A DNA stretch of 64,000 nucleotides from Hydrogenophaga sp. (lineage in GTDB: Bacteria > Pseudomonadota > Gammaproteobacteria > Burkholderiales > Burkholderiaceae_C). Below, one piece after another: positions 1 to 9,541 of the stretch (position 1 is its first letter; each line of letters opens with the position of its first letter). Made by a program: the position numbers and the translations under genes. The stretch covers positions 62,001-126,000 of the forward strand of contig NZ_JAHVAB010000078.1 in NCBI RefSeq assembly GCF_019264445.1, read 5' to 3'. Under the pieces are notes generated by a model that was not told the origin of the DNA, ran no database searches, and saw only the letters and a list, made by a program, of their open reading frames with translations.

Positions 1-1
1 A

Positions 2-589
2 CACGGCGTGCAGGCGCTGCTCACCCGAACGGACCACCCCTCAGGCAGCGACCGCCTGGCCGAGGCGTGTCACTTGCTCGGTTTGACCGACGACACCGTC
101 GTGGTGAACGTTCAAGGGGACGAACCGCTGATCGAACCTGCGCTGATCAACGCTGTCGCGGCGGAGTTGCAACATCGATCCGACTGCGTGATGAGCACCG
201 CGGCACACGCCATTGAAAGCACAAGCGAACTGCTCAACCCCAACGTCGTGAAAGTGGTGCTGGATCGAGCCCGGACCGCCCTGTACTTCAGCCGCGCGCC
301 CATCCCATGGTGGCGCGATGGCATGGCTCCCGGTGGCACCGCACCCCACACACTGCCTTCCCCTGCCCCGCTGCGCCACGTGGGCATCTATGCGTACCGC
401 ACCGGATTTCTGCGGCAGTTTCCACAGCTGCAAGTGGCTCCGCTGGAGGTCACCGAGTCTCTGGAACAACTGCGCGTGCTGTGGCACGGCCATCGCATTG
501 CCGTACACCTGACAGCGCATGCACCTGGCCCGGGGGTGGACACCCCGCAGGATTTGCAACGGGTGCGCGAGCTGCTTGCCAACAGCTGA
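2..589 (+). CDS. kdsB: 3-deoxy-manno-octulosonate cytidylyltransferase, C-terminal part
   Basis: KdsB activates Kdo with CTP to give CMP-Kdo for lipopolysaccharide inner-core assembly in the cytosol. The window opens inside the gene: the frame is open from base 2 and reads [20 protein letters not shown], a hallmark of the family, followed by [10 protein letters not shown] and HVGIYAYR. About 195 residues are present, so roughly 55-60 N-terminal residues, including the sugar-nucleotide loop, lie outside the window. The in-frame GTG at base 8 is internal and is not a start. adk follows 156 bp downstream on the same strand, an arrangement common in Burkholderiales (known of the group). Confidence 0.95.
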   Translation, partial: HGVQALLTRTDHPSGSDRLAEACHLLGLTDDTVVVNVQGDEPLIEPALINAVAAELQHRSDCVMSTAAHAIESTSELLNPNVVKVVLDRARTALYFSRAPIPWWRDGMAPGGTAPHTLPSPAPLRHVGIYAYRTGFLRQFPQLQVAPLEVTESLEQLRVLWHGHRIAVHLTAHAPGPGVDTPQDLQRVRELLANS

Positions 590-724
590 AAACCCGGGCT
601 TTCCCGCTCGCAGCGCCCTGCCTTTTTGTCAGCCAGCGCACAGGATGCGCGTGCTATCCTCGCCCGGTTGCCCCGGTGCCCACGGCCTGGGGCCGCCGCT
701 CGGGACAAGCGGCCACGCCATTGA

Positions 725-1402
<678 letters not shown>

Positions 1403-1425
1403 CGCTCGCCGGCACCCACCTGTCC

Positions 1426-1449
1426 ACCCGGCCATGCGCCGGGTTTTTT
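1426..1449 (+). terminator. Rho-independent terminator of adk
   Basis: Seven-base-pair stem ACCCGGC (1426-1432) / GCCGGGT (1438-1444) with loop CATGC, followed by a T run. It lies 24 bp after the adk stop and also separates adk from the convergent minus-strand operon that ends at 1464. Confidence 0.85.
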
Positions 1450-1463
1450 GTGTCATTCCAGCG

Positions 1464-1943
1464 TCATGCCGGGCTCGATCTCAAGCCGTACGCCTTGCCA
1501 TCGAGAAAGACGTACTCGGCGCGCAGGATCGCCGCACCCGCTTCATCCTTGAACGTGAAGCCCACCACCGACAGCATCGCGCCTCGCTGGATCTCGGGCA
1601 TTTGCCACTGTCCCAGGCGAAACAAAGGCGCCAGCTCGATTTCCCAGCGGCGATCACGCCGTGTCGGCAAAGCCGCCTTGGACAGCAGGGCCGCGCCATC
1701 CACGCCAGCCGTCTGAGCCGGCAAAGCACGTTGTGCCAGATCGGCGGGCAAGCGCAGCGCTTCAGGCAGCTCAAGCACAAGCTCCGCATGAGGATTTCGC
1801 CACTTGACCTCAACGGCGCGACCCTCAAGGTAAATCGGCCTTTCCTGATCGAAGCTGCTCCATCCATGGTGTGCCAGCGCGGCGCCGCCACATCCACCCA
1901 AGCCCATCAGCGCCCCGATTCGAATCACGTCGCGTCTTTGCAT
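1464..1943 (-). CDS. DUF6152 family exported protein
   Basis: Product of 159 residues starting MQRRDVIRIGALMGLGGCGG: an RR motif and hydrophobic stretch that looks like a Tat signal, ending around AHHGWSSFD. The body matches my recollection of DUF6152, small periplasmic proteins of unknown function. An in-frame GTG at 1949 lies upstream, but ATG at 1943 sits correctly behind AGGAGGTGAGC and is preferred. It is the last gene of a tight three-gene operon with a small membrane protein (3 bp gap) and an asparaginase. The function is not known, and no catalytic motif is visible. Confidence 0.75.
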   Translation of the reverse strand: MQRRDVIRIGALMGLGGCGGAALAHHGWSSFDQERPIYLEGRAVEVKWRNPHAELVLELPEALRLPADLAQRALPAQTAGVDGAALLSKAALPTRRDRRWEIELAPLFRLGQWQMPEIQRGAMLSVVGFTFKDEAGAAILRAEYVFLDGKAYGLRSSPA

Positions 1944-1952
1944 GCTCACCTC

Positions 1953-2372
1953 CTACACGTAGCCAATCCAACGGCCGCACGTCAGCACCAGCAGCCACAA
2001 GGCCGTTGACAACAACATCTGGACGCGTGCGGTGGCGTCCAGCAGGTGCAGCGAACGGCGGGCATGGAACCACCCGGCATTGCAACCTGCCAGCATGATC
2101 AACACCATTTTTGCTGTGAATACGCGATTGGCCAGCAGTTCCCCGGCCTGCGTTCCGAACATCAACAAACCCGAGATTCCAGCGAGACCGAAACCGACGA
2201 CGGCCAGCCCGAGACTCAGTTGGGCCAGGGGTTCCACCGGCAATGCACGACCCCACCCCCACACGCGCAGCTCCAGCAGCGCAAGGTTGCCCAACAGCAA
2301 GGCCACGCCGAGCAGATGCGCGACTTCGAGCATGGGATAGGCCCATGCATGGGAACCGAGCGCGGCGAACAT
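1953..2372 (-). CDS. small four-helix membrane protein (DUF6644-like)
   Basis: 139 residues with about four predicted membrane segments (near residues 10-35, 50-72, 85-105 and 115-137). No signal peptidase site or catalytic motif is recognised. It lies 3 bp after the asparaginase stop and 9 bp before the DUF6152 gene, so the three are probably co-transcribed. Small membrane proteins of this kind often accompany DUF6152 proteins (recollection, not checked), suggesting a two-component envelope unit. The family assignment is tentative; presence of a real gene is supported by compact packing and consistent hydrophobic periodicity. Confidence 0.7.
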   Translation of the reverse strand: MFAALGSHAWAYPMLEVAHLLGVALLLGNLALLELRVWGWGRALPVEPLAQLSLGLAVVGFGLAGISGLLMFGTQAGELLANRVFTAKMVLIMLAGCNAGWFHARRSLHLLDATARVQMLLSTALWLLVLTCGRWIGYV

Positions 2373-2375
2373 GGC

Positions 2376-3341
2376 TCAGCCGCCCAATAAATCCAGGGAC
2401 AAGGCCAGACGGGCCTTGACCGGCGAAAGCCCCTGCGAATGGTCGTACGCCAGGCCCGGATGCGGCACCACCCGGCCATGCGCGCATCGGCTGGACAAAA
2501 CCACGCGAACGCCCCGCGCCCGCGCATCGTCCAGTGCCTCCTTCAGATCGCGATGAACCGTGCCGTTGCCGGTCCCCGCGACGACGATTCCTCGCACCGG
2601 GCGCTGTGCATCCTGCGCGACAAGCGCTCGCACCATGTCGCCACCGCTGTCGGCGTGGCTGGTGACGAGTTCGACGCGTGGCAGAGCAGCGACTGAGAGG
2701 AACCGCTCAAGTTCACCAGCGTCCACCGGCGCAGCACCACCCTGTGGCCAGTCACGGAAGCGGCGCACCCGACCCTCCTCCACACAGGCGAGCGCCCCGG
2801 CATCCCCCGAATCGAATGCATCCAGCCGGTAGGTGTGGACCTTGGCCACATCCAACGCGGAATGCACCTGGCCAGCGCAAACAACCGATACACCACCTTG
2901 CGCCTGCTGCGCGACCGCGACCGCATCGATGAGGTTCTGCGGTCCGTCTGGCACCAACGCGCTGGCCGGGCGCATGGCACACGTCAGCACCACGGGCTTG
3001 ATCGGTTGAAGCAGGCGCTGAAGCAGATAGGCGGTCTCTTCCAGCGTGTCGGTGCCGTGCGTCACGATCACAGACGAGATGTCGGGCTGACGGAGGTGAT
3101 GCGCGACGCGTCTGACCAGCAACTGCCAGACGGACAGGCCCATGTCCTTGCTGTCCACTTGAGCGACCTGCTCCACTTCAAACCGCGAAGCACTCAGCGC
3201 GGGCACGGCGCTCACGAGATCTGCGACGTTCACTTGCCCCGCCGTGTAGCTCACGTTGTCGCTCGCCCGTTCCGCGCGGCCGGCAATCGTGCCGCCAGTG
3301 CCCAGAATCACGAGCCGCCCGGCTGCAGTTGAAGAAGACAC
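2376..3341 (-). CDS. L-asparaginase (asparaginase/glutaminase family)
   Basis: Hydrolyses asparagine to aspartate and ammonia. The 321-residue protein carries both active-site signatures: GTGGTIAG at residues 14-21, where the second Thr (T18) corresponds to the nucleophile, and THGTDTLEET at 94-103 with the T97-D98 pair. The length fits a bacterial monomer. No signal peptide is visible, favouring a cytoplasmic enzyme. The first codon is GTG at 3341 behind AAAGGATT; no better ATG precedes the catalytic motif. It heads an operon with the membrane protein and DUF6152 gene and diverges from lexA, whose SOS boxes lie just upstream. Confidence 0.9.
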   Translation of the reverse strand: MSSSTAAGRLVILGTGGTIAGRAERASDNVSYTAGQVNVADLVSAVPALSASRFEVEQVAQVDSKDMGLSVWQLLVRRVAHHLRQPDISSVIVTHGTDTLEETAYLLQRLLQPIKPVVLTCAMRPASALVPDGPQNLIDAVAVAQQAQGGVSVVCAGQVHSALDVAKVHTYRLDAFDSGDAGALACVEEGRVRRFRDWPQGGAAPVDAGELERFLSVAALPRVELVTSHADSGGDMVRALVAQDAQRPVRGIVVAGTGNGTVHRDLKEALDDARARGVRVVLSSRCAHGRVVPHPGLAYDHSQGLSPVKARLALSLDLLGG

Positions 3342-3358
3342 TTGCCAATCCTTTGAAA

Positions 3359-3374
3359 CTGGTTAAAAATACAG
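3359..3374. promoter_or_regulatory. SOS (LexA) box 1
   Basis: CTG at 3359-3361, ten bases (GTTAAAAATA), then CAG at 3372-3374. It fits the CTG-N10-CAG LexA operator plan. It lies in the lexA/asparaginase intergenic region, 18 bp upstream of the asparaginase start and about 100 bp upstream of the lexA start. Confidence 0.75.
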
Positions 3375-3377
3375 CCA

Positions 3378-3393
3378 CTGGATAAGAAAACAG
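3378..3393. promoter_or_regulatory. SOS (LexA) box 2
   Basis: ACTG then ten bases (GATAAGAAAA) then CAGT, a second CTG-N10-CAG operator whose centre is 19 bp from that of box 1. Tandem boxes of this spacing are the usual autoregulation pattern of lexA. The box overlaps an upstream in-frame GTG at 3393, which argues against translation starting there. Confidence 0.8.
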
Positions 3394-3470
3394 TGACCAA
3401 GGCTTCAGGCCCGCACCCGTTGATCCAGACGGCGCTTCCTTTTGGCATTCACGTTCCCGACGAGGTCCTC

Positions 3471-4157
3471 ATGCTCGATATGCCCCACATTGCACCGAAG
3501 CTGACGGCGAGGCAGCAGCAAATCCTTGAGTTGATTCAGTCCGCCATCGCTCGCACAGGTGCGCCACCTACGCGGGCCGAGATCGCGAGCGAACTCGGCT
3601 TCAAGTCCGCCAACGCAGCAGAAGAGCATTTGCAGGCACTTGCGCGCAAAGGCGTGATCGAGCTTGTGAGTGGTACATCGCGTGGCATTCGCTTGCGCAG
3701 CGAAGACCTCCAATCCATCAACGACTCGCGGGGGCGCCAGCTTACACTGCCCCTGCCCAGCTTGTCCCAGCTGGTGCTGCCCTTGATTGGCCGCGTCGCC
3801 GCCGGCTCGCCCATCCTGGCGCAAGAGCATGTCGATCAAACGTACCAGATCGAACGGAGCCTGTTTCAGCGCACGCCCGATTACCTCCTGAAAGTGCGCG
3901 GCATGTCGATGCGAGACATCGGCATCATGGACGGCGACCTGCTCGCGGTGCAATCGGCGAAAGAGGCCAAGAACGGCCAGATCGTCGTGGCCCGCCTGGG
4001 CGAAGACGTCACCGTCAAGCGCTTCATGCGGCGCCAGCACCTGATTGAGCTGCACGCCGAAAACCCCGACTACAAAACCATCGTCGTCGAGCCAGGCGAG
4101 CCCTTTGAGATCGAAGGACTCGCGGTCGGTTTGATCCGCAACAGCTTTCAGCTGTGA
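3471..4157 (+). CDS. lexA: SOS-response transcriptional repressor LexA
   Basis: LexA represses DNA-damage genes and cleaves itself when RecA filaments form. Starting at ATG 3471 gives 228 residues. The N-terminal winged helix is [18 protein letters not shown]...[19 protein letters not shown]. The hinge holds the Ala-Gly cleavage site ([10 protein letters not shown]), the catalytic Ser lies in [13 protein letters not shown] and the catalytic Lys in EDVTVKRF. The frame extends to a GTG at 3393, but that overlaps SOS box 2, while AGG at 3463-3465 fits 3471; ATG 3480 is an alternative. Two SOS boxes upstream show autoregulation. Confidence 0.96.
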   Translation: MLDMPHIAPKLTARQQQILELIQSAIARTGAPPTRAEIASELGFKSANAAEEHLQALARKGVIELVSGTSRGIRLRSEDLQSINDSRGRQLTLPLPSLSQLVLPLIGRVAAGSPILAQEHVDQTYQIERSLFQRTPDYLLKVRGMSMRDIGIMDGDLLAVQSAKEAKNGQIVVARLGEDVTVKRFMRRQHLIELHAENPDYKTIVVEPGEPFEIEGLAVGLIRNSFQL

Positions 4158-4293
4158 TGCATTGAATCCCCTTCGCCTCAGCAGGTGGCGGGCGTTTGGT
4201 CCAGCGCGGTGTACAGCCGGCAGCCAGGACACATCCCTGCGAAGGCGCTATTTTCAATCCTGCCTGTGTTCAACCCCACCTCTGGAGTTTCGC

Positions 4294-4659
4294 ATGGGAA
4301 AAATCTTCAATACCAACACGTGGCGCGCTCCACTGCAGCTCATCGACTGCTGGCTTCCGTCTCCCGCCATTCGTCAAACCACCGCGGCCAACGAGCCCCT
4401 CGTCACAAGAGCGGTCCAGCGCTTTGCCCGTGCGGGTTGGCTGGGGCGAAGCGCCCCCTGTGATGCATTGGCCTGCCAACAGGTCACGACACCTTCACCC
4501 GACCCCTCTTCGCGCATTCGGGTGCTGCGTCAGGCCCGTCCTGCAGCTGCGCGCGGCGCGCGTGTGGGTCTTGTGATTTCCGGCCCGATCGACGATGTGT
4601 GCGCCGAACTCGACCGCCTCGCAGACCAGGAGCGCAGGCTGTCCACCCGCGCTGCTTGA
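4294..4659 (+). CDS. hypothetical protein downstream of lexA
   Basis: 121 residues from ATG 4294, preceded by TCTGGAG. I do not recognise a family. The middle is rich in Ala, Arg and Pro; the C-terminus VGLVISGPIDDVCAELDRLA is the most conserved-looking part and resembles short tails of uncharacterised Comamonadaceae proteins (recollection). No membrane segment or signal is seen. It is co-oriented with lexA, 136 bp downstream, and could be read from the SOS promoter. Proteins after lexA are sometimes SOS cell-division inhibitors, but nothing here identifies SulA. The stretch 4158-4293 holds no other gene. Confidence 0.55.
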   Translation: MGKIFNTNTWRAPLQLIDCWLPSPAIRQTTAANEPLVTRAVQRFARAGWLGRSAPCDALACQQVTTPSPDPSSRIRVLRQARPAAARGARVGLVISGPIDDVCAELDRLADQERRLSTRAA

Positions 4660-4751
4660 GACCTTCCCTGCCGCTCTCGCTCAAAGCGAAGGGGCTCGTA
4701 ACGGAGATGCACAGCGTCCGATCGCCCGAAAGGTGAAGGCACAATAGGGTC

Positions 4752-5759
4752 ATGAATATCGTGATCCTTGATGACTATCAGGACGCTGTGCGCAAGTTGC
4801 GTTGTGCCGAAAAGCTGGAGCCCTACCCGGCCAAAGTCTTCACCAACACCGTCAAAGGTGTAGGGCAGTTGTCCATTCGTTTGCGTGATGCGGACGTGCT
4901 CGTATTGATCCGCGAGCGCACCGCCATCACACGTCAACTGGTCGAGAAACTGCCGCGGCTCAAGCTGATTGCGCAGACGGGGCGCGTTGGAGCATACGTG
5001 GATGTCGCGGCCTGTACAGAGCGCGGCATTGCGGTCGCAGAGGGCATAGGCTCACCGGTGTCCACGGCCGAACTCACGTGGGCGCTCATTCTTGCTGCGA
5101 TGCGGCGCATACCTCAGTACGTCTCCAACCTCAAACATGGTGCATGGCAGCAGGCCGGCTTGAAGGCGGCGGCAATGCCCGCCAATTTTGGTGTGGGCAT
5201 GGTGTTGCGCGGCAAGACCCTGGGCGTATGGAGCTATGGGCGCATTGGCCAGATGGTGGCTGGTTATGGCCGCGCGTTTGGCATGCGGGTCGTTGTCTGG
5301 GGCAGTGAAGAGAGCCGAGCCCGGGCTGCATCAGACGGCTATGACGTCGCTCCAAGCAAAGCCGCCTTGTTTGAGACGGCCGACGTATTGAGCTTGCACT
5401 TGCGGTTGAGTGAACGCAACGCCGGTTGCGTCACCCCCGAAGATCTCGCCTGCATGAAAACCTCGGCCTTGCTCGTCAACACCTCGCGCGCCGAACTCAT
5501 CCAGCCGGAAGCTCTGATTGCGGCCTTGAACAGGGGGCGCCCCGGCATGGCGGCCATCGATGTCTTTGAATCCGAGCCGATTCTGCAAGGACACGCCCTG
5601 CTGCGCCTGGAGAACTGCATCTGCACGCCCCACATCGGCTATGTCGAGCAGGACAGCTACGAGATGTACTTTTCCTCGGCGTTTGACAACGTCGTCAACT
5701 TCATCCGCGGCACCCCCACCAACATCGTCAATCCGGGTGCACTGCAAGTGCGTCGCTGA
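4752..5759 (+). CDS. D-2-hydroxyacid dehydrogenase family protein
   Basis: NAD(P)-dependent reductase/dehydrogenase of 2-oxo/2-hydroxy acids (PGDH-like family), 335 residues. The substrate domain flanks a Rossmann domain beginning GKTLGVWSYGRIG; the family motif GxGxxG reads SYGRIG here, so its first Gly is Ser. The catalytic trio is visible as Arg in NTSRAEL, Glu in FESEPI and His in TPHIGYV. The physiological substrate cannot be told. The gene stands alone, with its own upstream region of about 90 bp, and converges on the FimV-like gene. Confidence 0.85.
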   Translation: MNIVILDDYQDAVRKLRCAEKLEPYPAKVFTNTVKGVGQLSIRLRDADVLVLIRERTAITRQLVEKLPRLKLIAQTGRVGAYVDVAACTERGIAVAEGIGSPVSTAELTWALILAAMRRIPQYVSNLKHGAWQQAGLKAAAMPANFGVGMVLRGKTLGVWSYGRIGQMVAGYGRAFGMRVVVWGSEESRARAASDGYDVAPSKAALFETADVLSLHLRLSERNAGCVTPEDLACMKTSALLVNTSRAELIQPEALIAALNRGRPGMAAIDVFESEPILQGHALLRLENCICTPHIGYVEQDSYEMYFSSAFDNVVNFIRGTPTNIVNPGALQVRR

Positions 5760-5793
5760 CCCAGGCAGAAGCCTGCGGGCGAGACGCCAGCCT

Positions 5794-7920
5794 TCAATGT
5801 TTCGGGTCCGGCGTGGTGCCCGGTTCATCCGGTGGCATGAAGTCAAGCACTTCGAAATCGATCAGGTTGCTCAAGGGCGCGCCGGGGGCATCTGCCGCCT
5901 TGGCCGTCGGCTCCACCGGCGGCGACACTTCTGGCAAAGACGCCTCGAAAGCGGAGAACTCGGACAGATCGTTCAAGTTGATGTCCAGGCCCAGGTGAGA
6001 CGACATGGGGACCAGCGCGTCCAACGGCATCGGTTCCGTATTGCGGCCGCCCACGCCCTCTTGGGCGTTGCGTGAGGCGGCAAACGCTGCGTCTTGCCGC
6101 CGCCCGTGCGCTTTCAACGGTTGCATGCTCGTGTTGCGAAATTCACTGCGCGGAGCGGCGAGCGCTTCATTGCGCGTGATGAGCTCCTTCGCAATCGCAT
6201 GCAACAGCAGCAGCTCGCGATAGGCCTCCAGATCAAACACCTCGACGTGATCGTCGGTGGCGTCCCGGAAGATGGACTCCTCGATCAGATCCAGCACCCG
6301 CGGCTCTGGCCACAGGGACTGAATGCGGCTGAAGGCGGCTTCGTAGGCTTCCAGACCACGACCGCTGTCGGTGTAGTGATCGAACGGTGGCGCACCGGCA
6401 TTGAAGACGTGGTTGAACTCGTCGCGCAGCTGCGTGTAGTCCTCGCGGCGGCCCAATCGGTGGTACAGCTTGAAAAGGTCGAGATAAGCCAGAGGACTGG
6501 GCTCGTGGCTTTCAGCGAGGTGATTGCGCAACACTTGAATCGCCTGCTCGTCTTCGCCAAGCGATACAAAGAAGTCCGCCTGCTGTTGGACGTCGAAGAG
6601 TTCCTCGGTGGCGACCGATCGCGACACACCCAGGGCGCTGGGGGAGAAATCCCTTCGCTCGCGAGGCTGCTCTCCCGCCGCTCCAACGTTGCCATGCGGC
6701 CCGTTGGCATCGTCTTGGGACGCAGGTACCGACTGCATGTCGTCCAGCGAAGAGTCTTGATCGAGGTTGAGATCGATGTCCGACCCTTCTTCTCGGGGCG
6801 CGACCGCAGCCTTCGACGGCGTGGATGCCGCCTGGCCGGGCACCGCTTGTGCGGCGATCTTGTCCTCGGGATGGGCCGACCACCAGGCGCGAGCGTCGGC
6901 ACCTGCCGCCGGGCGCCGACGCAGGGCGAGCAGCAGTCCCAGCAAGGCCAGAAGCAGCATTGCGCCAAGCAAGTACACCAACCAGTTTCGGTAACGTTGG
7001 TCGCGCGCTTCAGCCAGTTGCGCCGTCAGATCACCGACGCTGCTCTGGGTTTGGGCCTGGGTCGCGCGCAACTGACTGGCTTCTGCCTCCAGCGCTGCGA
7101 GCTTTTGCGCGTCACGCAGAATGTCTTCCGGTGAGGCGTTGATCGCCTTCCAGAGAAGTCCTGCAGCGGCTCGCGCCTCCTCCGAGCCGTTGGGCTCACT
7201 GAGCAGCGAGGGCGACAGCTTCAAGGTCGGGCTGCGTTCAATGCCGGCATCGAGTTCAATGGGGTCCAGTTGAAGCCGTGGTGCTGCCGCGGGCGCCGGC
7301 TTGCGCACAACGCTGGGCGCGCGGGCTGGGTTGGGACGCCCGGCAACAGCGTTTTCAGACGCTGTGCGCGTGGCCGGTGGCGATGCCTGCCCGGTGGCGC
7401 TCGGGCGCTGCGTCACGTTTCGGGCGGGAGGCACAACGGGGCGAGGAACCGGGGATTCGGTCGTGCCAGGCGGTGCTGCCAGGGGCTGCGCCTGCGGCGG
7501 CACAGGCCGGACGGCGACGGGCGCAGGCGGCTTGGATGCCGACGCAGCGGGCTCGTTGATGGGGTCGGCGAGCAGAACAAACCGACGGGTAAAAGCCGTG
7601 TCGCAGCCGGCACGCACATACAGCGTGACGATGGGCTCATTGATGGGGAGCGTGGCCTGGATGCGCACAGACGCCTCGGCGTCGGGCGTATTTCTCTGGG
7701 TGCTGCTGCGCACCAAACCCGGCGACAGCTGGGCATCGCCGTAAAAGACATCGGCGTTGATGCACTGGTTGGTGAGATCTTCACCCGGAGCGAGCAGCAC
7801 CTGCACACGAACATCGAGCGGCTGACCGATGACTGCAGCGCCGCTGTGGCGGCCAAGCGTTGCCGCCGAACCGCTCAATGCGGTTAATAGCAAAATACAG
7901 CCTGTCCATGTCTGGCGCAC
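5794..7920 (-). CDS. FimV-like large membrane protein
   Basis: 708 residues. An N-terminal signal-like segment (about 1-20) precedes a FimV-like beta domain with IGQPLDVRVQV, then a Pro/Ala-rich linker (130-220). A coiled-coil stretch follows (about 265-305), one membrane helix near 311-332 (NWLVYLLGAMLLLALLGLL), and a long acidic cytoplasmic part with TPR-like repeats (about 445-550). This order matches FimV/HubP-type polar or type IV pilus organisers; the assignment is by architecture and a short N-terminal match. Start is GTG 7920 after AAGGAC. No pilus genes are nearby, so its role here is unknown. Confidence 0.65.
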   Translation of the reverse strand: MRQTWTGCILLLTALSGSAATLGRHSGAAVIGQPLDVRVQVLLAPGEDLTNQCINADVFYGDAQLSPGLVRSSTQRNTPDAEASVRIQATLPINEPIVTLYVRAGCDTAFTRRFVLLADPINEPAASASKPPAPVAVRPVPPQAQPLAAPPGTTESPVPRPVVPPARNVTQRPSATGQASPPATRTASENAVAGRPNPARAPSVVRKPAPAAAPRLQLDPIELDAGIERSPTLKLSPSLLSEPNGSEEARAAAGLLWKAINASPEDILRDAQKLAALEAEASQLRATQAQTQSSVGDLTAQLAEARDQRYRNWLVYLLGAMLLLALLGLLLALRRRPAAGADARAWWSAHPEDKIAAQAVPGQAASTPSKAAVAPREEGSDIDLNLDQDSSLDDMQSVPASQDDANGPHGNVGAAGEQPRERRDFSPSALGVSRSVATEELFDVQQQADFFVSLGEDEQAIQVLRNHLAESHEPSPLAYLDLFKLYHRLGRREDYTQLRDEFNHVFNAGAPPFDHYTDSGRGLEAYEAAFSRIQSLWPEPRVLDLIEESIFRDATDDHVEVFDLEAYRELLLLHAIAKELITRNEALAAPRSEFRNTSMQPLKAHGRRQDAAFAASRNAQEGVGGRNTEPMPLDALVPMSSHLGLDINLNDLSEFSAFEASLPEVSPPVEPTAKAADAPGAPLSNLIDFEVLDFMPPDEPGTTPDPKH

Positions 7921-7996
7921 GTTGGATGTCCTTCGTTCTTACGTCGAATCATTTTGTCATAGCTCCAGACGCTCCCATTCCAAATACAACACACTT

Positions 7997-9517
7997 ATGC
8001 AACCCATATTTCCCCAAACTGGCGTCGTGGGCACCGGCGCAATGGGCCGCGGCATCGCCCAAATGGCAGCACAGGCGGGCAGCGAGGTCTGGCTGTTCGA
8101 TGTTCAGGAAGGCGCTGCCGAGGCGGCCAAACAGGCGCTGCAAACGACCTGGCAATCGCTTGTGAGCAAAAACCGCATGCAGCCAGGCGAGATGGAAGCC
8201 TGCCTGCAGCGGCTGCATCTGGCCACGCGGCTGACCGACCTGTCTCCCTGCGATCTGGTGGTGGAAGCGGTGGTGGAACGGCTGGACGTGAAGCAACGCC
8301 TGTTTGCGGATCTGGAGGGCATCGTGGGACCCGATGCGGTGCTGGCGACCAACACCTCTTCGCTGTCTGTCACGTCTATCGGGGCCGCACTGAAGCGCCC
8401 GGGCCAATTCGCCGGGTACCACTTCTTCAATCCGGTGCCGCTGATGAAGGTGGTGGAGGTCATTGCCGGGCTCAAGACCAACGACTCGGTTTGCCAGCGC
8501 CTCACGGCCTATGCAAGGCAGTTCGGTCACACGCCGGTGTCAGCGCAAGACACGCCTGGCTTCATCGTGAACCACGCAGGCCGTGGTTACGGTACGGAGG
8601 CCTTGCGGGTGGTGGGCGAGCGCGTGGCGGACTTCGCGACCGTTGACCGCATCCTCAAGGACCAGATCGGCTTCAAGCTGGGGCCTTTCGAGCTGATGGA
8701 CCTCACGGCGCTGGACGTCTCCCACCCCGTGATGGAGTCGATTTACCACCAGTATTTCGAGGAACCTCGGTACCGCCCCAGTGTGATTACCGCGCAACGA
8801 CTCGCTGGCGGCGTCGTCGGCAAAAAGGTTGGCGAAGGGTTCTATACCTACGACAAGGGCGTGGCTCAGGTGCCAGCCGAGCCCCCGGTGCCGAGCGTGA
8901 CCGAATGGCCTCCCGTGTGGGTATCGCCCAAGGCATCGCGCCGGGCAGAGCTGTACCAGCTGCTGAAGGACCTCGGTGCGCGCATCGAAACCGCTGCGGC
9001 GCCCTCTGCCGCCGCGCTGATTCTGGTCGCACCGCTGGGCCTGGACGTGACCACCCTCGCCGCCGTTGAAAGGCTGGATGCCACGCGCACCCTGGGCATT
9101 GACATGATGCTCGACGACGCCTCGACGAAACGCCGCGTGCTGGCGACCAACCCGGCCACCCGCGCCGACATGCGCGACGCCGCCCACGCCCTGTTCGCGA
9201 GCGACGGCAAGGCGGTGAGCGTGGTGCGCGACAGCGGAGGCTTCGTCACGCAGCGTGTGGTAGCCACCATCGTCAACATCGCCACCGACATGTGCCAGCA
9301 AGGCATCTGCTCGCCAGCCGATCTGGACATTGCGGTCACGCTGGGCCTGGGTTACCCGGCAGGCCCCCTGGCTTTGGGCGACCGCATTGGCCCGACCAAC
9401 CTGCTGGAGATCCTGTTCAACCTGCAGACGGTATACGGCGATCCGCGCTACCGCCCCTCGCCCTGGTTGCGCCGCCGCGGCGCCTTGGGCCTGAGCCTGA
9501 CGCACGAAGAAGCCTGA
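7997..9517 (+). CDS. paaH: 3-hydroxyacyl-CoA dehydrogenase (PaaH type)
   Basis: Oxidises 3-hydroxyacyl-CoA (3-hydroxyadipyl-CoA in phenylacetate degradation) with NAD. The 506-residue protein has the Rossmann motif VGTGAMGRGIAQMA at the start, NTSSLSVTSI, the catalytic His region GYHFFNPVPLMKVVEVI, and two C-terminal 3HCDH domains, the two-domain layout of PaaH/PaaC. ATG 7997 is chosen because residues upstream of MQPIFPQTG do not belong to the family. A crotonase-family gene follows after 24 bp. No other paa genes are in the window, so the exact substrate remains inferred. Confidence 0.85.
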   Translation: MQPIFPQTGVVGTGAMGRGIAQMAAQAGSEVWLFDVQEGAAEAAKQALQTTWQSLVSKNRMQPGEMEACLQRLHLATRLTDLSPCDLVVEAVVERLDVKQRLFADLEGIVGPDAVLATNTSSLSVTSIGAALKRPGQFAGYHFFNPVPLMKVVEVIAGLKTNDSVCQRLTAYARQFGHTPVSAQDTPGFIVNHAGRGYGTEALRVVGERVADFATVDRILKDQIGFKLGPFELMDLTALDVSHPVMESIYHQYFEEPRYRPSVITAQRLAGGVVGKKVGEGFYTYDKGVAQVPAEPPVPSVTEWPPVWVSPKASRRAELYQLLKDLGARIETAAAPSAAALILVAPLGLDVTTLAAVERLDATRTLGIDMMLDDASTKRRVLATNPATRADMRDAAHALFASDGKAVSVVRDSGGFVTQRVVATIVNIATDMCQQGICSPADLDIAVTLGLGYPAGPLALGDRIGPTNLLEILFNLQTVYGDPRYRPSPWLRRRGALGLSLTHEEA

Positions 9518-9541
9518 CCCTCGCACGGACGCCACACACGC

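Noticed and set aside
3393-3470. GTG 3393 as lexA start
   Set aside because: It overlaps SOS box 2, and the extra 26 residues are not part of the LexA family.
4294-4659. SulA-type division inhibitor after lexA
   Set aside because: Position is suggestive, but no SulA sequence features are visible and no SOS box precedes it directly.
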